Below, one piece after another: positions 38,674-42,181 of a DNA stretch of 42,181 nucleotides. Position 1 is the stretch's first letter; each line of letters starts with the position of its first letter. Source of the stretch: a virus. A program made the position numbers and the translations under genes. The stretch is from the IMG/VR virus record IMGVR_UViG_3300049460_000024, positions 1-42,181 of that record. One strand, 5' to 3'. The notes below the pieces were generated by a model. The model saw nothing but the letters and a program-made list of their open reading frames with translations, had not been told where the DNA came from and searched no databases.

Positions 38674-38864
38674 AATTTAAACTTTACCGAATTAATGAGC
38701 AAGGTTTGGAAGAATTTCTTCTTATGAAATCTTATCCATACATTCAGTTTGAACAGTATTCTCCTGTGGCGCGTTTCTACCCTCGTGAGAATTCTTCTGT
38801 TCATGAGTGCTGCGGTGTATTCCATGTGCCCGCTGGTATGTTTGCAACTTTGGAGACTGAATGA
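38670..38864 (+). CDS. Unknown 64-residue protein
   Basis: Starts at ATG 38670, overlapping the upstream stop (ATGA). The product has a Tyr/Phe-rich start (MKFKLYRINEQGLEEFLLMKSYPYI) and a CC pair in HECCGVFHVPAG. No family recognised. Stop overlaps the next start. Confidence 0.75.
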   Translation: MKFKLYRINEQGLEEFLLMKSYPYIQFEQYSPVARFYPRENSSVHECCGVFHVPAGMFATLETE

Positions 38865-39121
38865 GTGATTTTCTTAATACATACCAACGAGCAATTTTTG
38901 ATAGCCAAAATTCTGGGCAAATTAAAATTCTAAACACTCTGGAGATTCGTAAGTATCTTCAAGGATGGTTTTACAATGTTGGGAGCGAGGGTGATATTGA
39001 AATGGATGTGTTGAGGGCTTTTAGTGATAAGCACTCTCTTGTTGATTGGTTTGGTACTGACAACATCCAGTATGATCCTGATTTCGCAGTAGACGTAGCA
39101 GAGGGGATTGTTAATGAGTAA
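38861..39121 (+). CDS. Unknown 86-residue protein
   Basis: ATG at 38861 overlaps the preceding stop. The product is soluble and acidic (EGDIEMDVLRAFSDKHSLVDWF, DPDFAVDVAEGIVNE). No recognised domain. The stop overlaps the HD-domain gene start by eight bases. Confidence 0.75.
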   Translation: MSDFLNTYQRAIFDSQNSGQIKILNTLEIRKYLQGWFYNVGSEGDIEMDVLRAFSDKHSLVDWFGTDNIQYDPDFAVDVAEGIVNE

Positions 39122-39647
39122 TGTAATTCATCTTGTGGGAGGAGGGATGTTTGACTTCAATTATCCAGAACGTAGCGTTTACAGCATTACAGACATTGCA
39201 CGCAACCTGTCTCACCTGTGCCGCTTCACTGGTTCTGTAAAGACTCTTTATAGCGTCGCACAGCATTCTTGGTATGTGTCTATGCTTCTAGAGAAATGGG
39301 GTCATCCAGAACTAGCTATGGAAGGGCTACTTCACGATAGTTCTGAAGCTTTCCTAGGAGACGTAGCATCACCATTGAAACAAATGCTGCCAGAATATAA
39401 AAAGATTGAGCACAAATGTGAGAAAGCAATCTTTGAGAAATATGAACTAGAGTTCCCTATGGATCGTATAACGAAAGACGCAGACAACGCTGTATTCGTA
39501 GCAGAGCGTCAGCAATTGCAACCATTGTGTCCACAGGACTTCGGTGGTATAGAGGCTGCTCCTTTCAAGATTGTTCCTTGGAATAGCCAGAAGGCTGAGA
39601 AGGAATTTATGAAACGATTCGTTGAGCTTGGAGGAGAGATTAAGTGA
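39114..39647 (+). CDS. HD-domain phosphohydrolase, YfbR-type 5'-nucleotidase-like
   Basis: 177 residues. I use the ATG at 39114, with GAGGGG 8 bases upstream. HD-type metal residues H51 (VAQHSWYVS), H74-D75 (LLHDSSEAFLGDVASPL) and a later Asp in TKDADN fit the YfbR/YedJ group, which removes phosphate from deoxynucleoside monophosphates. The E78-A-F-L-G-D83 block is characteristic. Together with dUTPase and ribonucleotide reductase it would adjust nucleotide pools, perhaps breaking down host-type nucleotides. Confidence 0.85.
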   Translation: MSNVIHLVGGGMFDFNYPERSVYSITDIARNLSHLCRFTGSVKTLYSVAQHSWYVSMLLEKWGHPELAMEGLLHDSSEAFLGDVASPLKQMLPEYKKIEHKCEKAIFEKYELEFPMDRITKDADNAVFVAERQQLQPLCPQDFGGIEAAPFKIVPWNSQKAEKEFMKRFVELGGEIK

Positions 39648-39778
39648 GAAAGTTTTTACACTACATAGTATTTCCAGTTGCATTAGGCGCAACACTAGTA
39701 TTGGGCAGTATTACATGTGACACTTGGCAGTATTGGGTTGTTGTCTTCTTGTATATCTTTAAAGTGGAGCTTAAATGA
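39644..39778 (+). CDS. Small membrane protein, unknown
   Basis: A 44-residue frame starting with GTG at 39644, overlapping the upstream stop (GTGA); GGAGGAGA gives the ribosome site. Two hydrophobic stretches (YIVFPVALGATLVLGSI and WVVVFLYIF) imply a membrane hairpin. The stop overlaps the next start (ATGA). No function visible. Confidence 0.68.
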   Translation: MRKFLHYIVFPVALGATLVLGSITCDTWQYWVVVFLYIFKVELK

Positions 39779-39945
39779 GAGCACGTAATAAATCATTTCA
39801 TGAGCACAACGGCGAGCACATCCTACGTCTTGTAGGAATAACCCTTGCAGCTTGTTTCTTTCCAGTCATTCTAAAAGCAATTGGTTGTCTGATTGTTGGG
39901 ATTGTGTTGGCTTGTATGTTTGTTGATTTGTATAAGAATATTTGA
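39775..39945 (+). CDS. Small membrane protein, unknown
   Basis: A 56-residue frame from ATG 39775, overlapping the previous stop. A polar start (RARNKSFHEHNGEH) leads into one long hydrophobic region (about 17-51, VGITLAACFFPVILKAIGCL then VGIVLACMFV). One or two membrane segments are likely. It forms a tandem pair with the small membrane protein before it. Confidence 0.68.
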   Translation: MRARNKSFHEHNGEHILRLVGITLAACFFPVILKAIGCLIVGIVLACMFVDLYKNI

Positions 39946-39955
39946 GGAGAACAGA

Positions 39956-40141
39956 ATGCGGGATGCCGACAATCACGCTGGATGGGCTGTACAAATGCTC
40001 ACTGACGGAGGCTGGATTCAGGTGACATCAGTTTGGAAACATAGATTTAATGCTGAGTTCCTGATGAAGAATAAGATAGATCAAGATGTTCTTTGGAAGA
40101 GACAGAAGATGGAATATCGTGTTGTGGAGGCTTTGTGCTGA
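39956..40141 (+). CDS. Unknown 61-residue protein
   Basis: Starts at ATG 39956 after GAGGAGAACAG. An upstream in-frame start would run through the previous gene and has no site. The product contains DGGWIQVTSVWKHRFNAEF and a basic, aromatic C-terminus (WKRQKMEYRVVEALC). No family recognised. Overlaps the next gene. Confidence 0.72.
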   Translation: MRDADNHAGWAVQMLTDGGWIQVTSVWKHRFNAEFLMKNKIDQDVLWKRQKMEYRVVEALC

Positions 40142-40671
40142 TTATTAAAGAGCACAAGAGTGCTTCCTATTCTCCACGTACATACCACAATGCTTCTGTG
40201 GCTGACATCACAATGGCGCTCGCTGTAGACCACAATACAGCAGGAGAGAAATGTACACAGAAGGCTGCTGGCGATAAGATTGTGAAATTGTATAGTGGTG
40301 AGGGTATCGGTAATATTGAGCTTGCTCGTCAACTATATTTCGCTATGAAGAAACTTGACGCACATTCTGTAAATGTCGCTGGTAATGGTATTTACACTTG
40401 GAGTAAACGAGGATTCGACCAACAAGATGTGAATCAAGCAGTCCATTACATTCTTTCTCTTGTACACCAACATTGGCCTATCACTAAGATTGTCTGTGGA
40501 GGGCAGACAGGCACAGACCTTGCTGGTGCTATAGCTGCCTATAAATTAGGTATTGATTGTGAGATGACATTACCTAAAGGCTTCAAGATGCGCTTTGAAG
40601 ATGGGAAGGATGTGGATACGAGTGAAGAGTTTGTGAGGAAGCTTGTTGTGGATTATGCGGAGATGTTGTAA
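40135..40671 (+). CDS. SLOG-fold protein (YspA/DprA-like Rossmann)
   Basis: 178 residues from GTG at 40135; GGAGG lies four bases upstream (CTG at 40138 is an alternative). The C-terminal half has CGGQTGTDLAGAIAAYKLGI (121-140) and MTLPKGFKMR, the signature of the SLOG superfamily that binds nucleotides or nucleotide-derived ligands. The N-terminal half (ASYSPRTYHN, NVAGNGIYTWSKRGF) seems part of the same module. Members may be ligand sensors, carriers or phosphoribohydrolase-like enzymes; none can be chosen. Last in the operon, followed by a terminator. Confidence 0.75.
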   Translation: MLIIKEHKSASYSPRTYHNASVADITMALAVDHNTAGEKCTQKAAGDKIVKLYSGEGIGNIELARQLYFAMKKLDAHSVNVAGNGIYTWSKRGFDQQDVNQAVHYILSLVHQHWPITKIVCGGQTGTDLAGAIAAYKLGIDCEMTLPKGFKMRFEDGKDVDTSEEFVRKLVVDYAEML

Positions 40672-40676
40672 ACATG

Positions 40677-40704
40677 AGGGCGTCCTAGCAGACGCTCTTT
40701 TCTT
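40677..40704 (+). terminator. Terminator after the SLOG gene
   Basis: AGGGCGTC (40677-40684) and GACGCTCT (40691-40698) pair over eight positions with one G-U, with a six-base loop, followed by TTTTCTTTG. A promoter begins five bases later. Confidence 0.88.
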
Positions 40705-40708
40705 TGTC

Positions 40709-40737
40709 TTGACATTACAAACCTTAAACGTTATACT
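40709..40737 (+). promoter_or_regulatory. Promoter for the serine recombinase
   Basis: TTGACA (40709-40714), 17-base spacer, TATACT (40732-40737). The recombinase start at 40770 has AATAGGAGAGCAAC before it. The gene thus has its own strong promoter and is closed by its own terminator. Confidence 0.92.
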
Positions 40738-40769
40738 GTCCCTATTGAATCTACAAATAGGAGAGCAAC

Positions 40770-41453
40770 ATGAAACAATTCATCGGCGTCATTCGCGTCA
40801 GTACTACATCACAAGGTGAAAGCCGTAATGGCCTAGATAGCCAGCGTGCAGAAATTGTGCGCTGGGCAGAACAGAACGGACACACATTGATTACTATCAT
40901 GGAGGAAGTTGCGTCAGGTAGCCTACCGCTTGTAGAGCGTCCTGTCATGACAATGGCTCTACAGATGGCTCGCAAGATGAAAGCTAAAGTTGTTGTGAGC
41001 AAGGTAGATCGTTGCAGCAGGCAAGCTGACATTGTGCATGACCTTATGCAGAAGAAAAAGATTGTTGTCTCTGTAGCTCTGGGCGAGGAAGCTGACGAAT
41101 TCATTCAACACATCTATGGTGGACTTGCAAGCAAGGAGCGCAAGATGATTGGTGAGCGTACTAAAGCTGGACTGGCAGCAGCCAAAGCGCGTGGAGTTGT
41201 TCTGGGCAACCGCACGAATCTTTCAGAGGCTCAGGAGATTGGTAGGGAGAAGCTTCGTCAGAAGGCAGACCAGTTTGCTATTAAATTGAAAGACCAGATT
41301 AATGAGTTTTTGCAGGCTGGTAAGAATTATTCTCAAATTGCTGAAAGGCTCAATTCTCTGGGAGTACGTACGGCTCGCGGAGGGGATTGGCATTGCTCTA
41401 CGATTTCTAATCTTGTGGCAAGGCTTCGCAGGGAAGGCTGTAAAATGGCTTGA
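40770..41453 (+). CDS. Small serine recombinase (resolvase/invertase family)
   Basis: 227 residues. Catalytic Ser11 lies in GVIRVSTTSQ (6-15), with SQRAEI, then KVDRCSR (78-84) supplying active-site Arg residues. A long helix with ERKMIGERTKAGLAAAKARG follows. The C-terminal 60 residues (NYSQIAERLNSLGVRTARGGDW...STISNLVARL) form a recombinase-type helix-turn-helix. It is larger than typical resolvases but much smaller than large serine integrases. It could resolve genome multimers, invert a segment, or act on the repeat-rich region just downstream. The gene stands alone between a promoter and a terminator. Confidence 0.92.
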   Translation: MKQFIGVIRVSTTSQGESRNGLDSQRAEIVRWAEQNGHTLITIMEEVASGSLPLVERPVMTMALQMARKMKAKVVVSKVDRCSRQADIVHDLMQKKKIVVSVALGEEADEFIQHIYGGLASKERKMIGERTKAGLAAAKARGVVLGNRTNLSEAQEIGREKLRQKADQFAIKLKDQINEFLQAGKNYSQIAERLNSLGVRTARGGDWHCSTISNLVARLRREGCKMA

Positions 41454-41470
41454 AATATCTTGTGCAAAGC

Positions 41471-41492
41471 GCCCTCTTCGGAGGGCTTTTTT
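41471..41492 (+). terminator. Terminator of the serine recombinase gene
   Basis: GCCCTC-TTCG-GAGGGC followed by TTTTTT: a six-pair G+C stem with a UUCG tetraloop and a six-base U-run, a textbook Rho-independent terminator. Confidence 0.97.
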
Positions 41493-42081
41493 ACGTCTAA
41501 ATTTTTATAAAATAATTTTCAGAATCGAGCTTTGTGGACAGAAAGTTGTAAATTTTATCAGAATAATATCAGGGATAATTGTGGTTATTTTGTGGATGGA
41601 TTTGAGTAGCTAAAAAGGTACATTTTCGCATTTATGGTCTAACACGGTTCTTCATCTCTGAATAGTTCATTTATAGACATTTTGAAATATCTGTAGTTCA
41701 TCTCTGAAGCATTTAGTCGCCCTGTCTTCCCTTCCAGTAACTCAGAATACCCTCTCAGGCTCACCAGATCGAGCCACATTCAACGATCCTGTCCTATCCC
41801 TTGCCACCCTACACGGATGAGCTATCGCGTCCCTAAGCGCTTGATTTCATTCAGAATTTGACCGTATAGGGATTGTAGGCATGTCCTGTAAGGACATGGA
41901 TAGCGGCCCTTCATAGGCTGGAGCTACTACAGGCGGTATGTTCGCATCGATTGAGCGCTATCTATACGCATTCCATTGCAGCCCAAGCAACATTCCACGC
42001 ACCTATCCCTTGCTATTGTGCAATGTTTCTGTGAAGAAATGGGGATTGGCGAGGACTGGAAGGGGATGCGAGGGAGGCTAT

Positions 42082-42099
42082 CTAGAACAAATGTTCTAG
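42082..42099. promoter_or_regulatory. 18-bp palindrome, operator-like
   Basis: CTAGAACA-AA-TGTTCTAG, a perfect eight-base dyad around a two-base centre. The core GAAC-N4-GTTC resembles the SOS box of some bacteria, but the host is unknown. It lies in a gene-free region, so it is more likely a protein-binding site than coding chance. Confidence 0.55.
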
Positions 42100-42141
42100 T
42101 TCATCTGCCTAAGAAAGAGGCACTGATAACGGTCTAACATA

Positions 42142-42181
42142 CTATGAACATCATAGCCACTGTGAGTATGACTATCATAGC
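42142..42181 (+). repeat. Pair of iteron-like repeats at the window edge
   Basis: CTATGAACATCATAGC (42142-42157) and GTATGACTATCATAGC (42166-42181) match at 13 of 16 positions and start 24 bases apart. Each also has internal dyad symmetry (TATGA/TCATA). The array may continue beyond the window. Such spaced repeats are typical of replication-initiator or repressor sites. Confidence 0.6.

Larger units (their letters stand above)
41493..42181. other. Gene-free repeat-rich region (possible origin, terminal or recombination region)
   Basis: No credible coding frame on either strand. The first 130 bases are A+T-rich; the rest is mixed, with a G-rich purine stretch at 42036-42077. Direct repeats: TTCATCTCTGAA (41651-41662, 41697-41708), CCTATCCCTTGC (41793-41804, 42002-42013), GGTCTAACA (41636-41644, 42131-42139), TCAGAAT four times (41519, 41558, 41742, 41851) and TAGTTCAT three times (41663, 41694, 42097). 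Inverted repeats include CATGTCCT/AGGACATG (41880-41898). It continues beyond the window. Confidence 0.7.

Noticed and set aside
42084-42097. GAAC-N4-GTTC as a true LexA/SOS box
   Set aside because: It matches the Gram-positive type of box, while the phage looks Gram-negative, and no gene starts nearby in the window. Kept only as a palindrome.
41493-42181. CRISPR array at the right end
   Set aside because: Repeats are short (7-16 bases), irregularly spaced and of several kinds; no uniform repeat-spacer pattern exists anywhere in the window.
1-42181. Lysogeny module
   Set aside because: No integrase of tyrosine or large serine type, no CI-like repressor and no attachment site were seen; the small serine recombinase alone does not show lysogeny.

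Overview
The window is part of a tailed double-stranded DNA bacteriophage genome, moderately A+T-rich by eye, with densely packed genes. A complete siphovirus-type head and tail gene set lies on one strand, and nucleotide-metabolism and small accessory genes lie on the other. There is a very long tape-measure gene, a tail-tube protein, a tail terminator, a frameshifted tail chaperone pair and no contractile-sheath gene, so the virion should be a long non-contractile-tailed phage with a lambda-like head (gpE-type capsid, gpD-like decoration, S49 protease). An M15-family endolysin with a two-segment holin candidate, and promoters very close to the sigma-70 consensus, fit a Gram-negative host. 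The host cannot be named from this sequence.

Layout. (1) 1-5.2 kb, plus strand: the end of a metallophosphoesterase, dUTPase, a B12-dependent class II ribonucleotide reductase, then a train of small unknown genes. Two strong promoters drive this arm. (2) About 5.2-5.3 kb: a convergent zone with a minus-strand terminator, a plus-strand terminator and a possible small RNA. (3) 5.3-35.5 kb, minus strand, read right to left: putative small terminase, a three-tRNA cluster, a small zinc-binding protein, large terminase, portal, S49 protease, scaffold-like protein, GIY-YIG homing endonuclease, decoration protein, major capsid protein, head-tail connectors, four surface or unknown virion proteins (unknown beta protein, putative beta-propeller, lectin-FN3 protein, 1029-residue polysaccharide-lyase-like protein), tail completion proteins, tail tube, a second homing endonuclease, the frameshifted chaperones, a 1996-residue tape measure, tail tip and fibre proteins, then lysis genes. 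(4) 35.6-41.5 kb, plus strand: small genes, PhoH ATPase, ClpP-like protease, metallophosphoesterase, HD nucleotidase, SLOG-fold protein and a serine recombinase. (5) 41.5-42.2 kb: a gene-free, repeat-rich region running off the window.

How it works together. dUTPase, NrdJ and the HD nucleotidase shape the dNTP pool. The late strand builds the particle and lyses the cell. Regulation is unusually readable: at least ten sites match TTGACA-N17-TAnnnT closely, several are fused to hairpins or terminators, and the two arms separate at a divergent promoter pair near 35.55 kb. Less expected features are the RNA leader of the 17.7 kb endonuclease, a frameshift without a standard heptamer, two non-standard tRNAs, the glycan-interaction block in the neck region and the right-end repeats.
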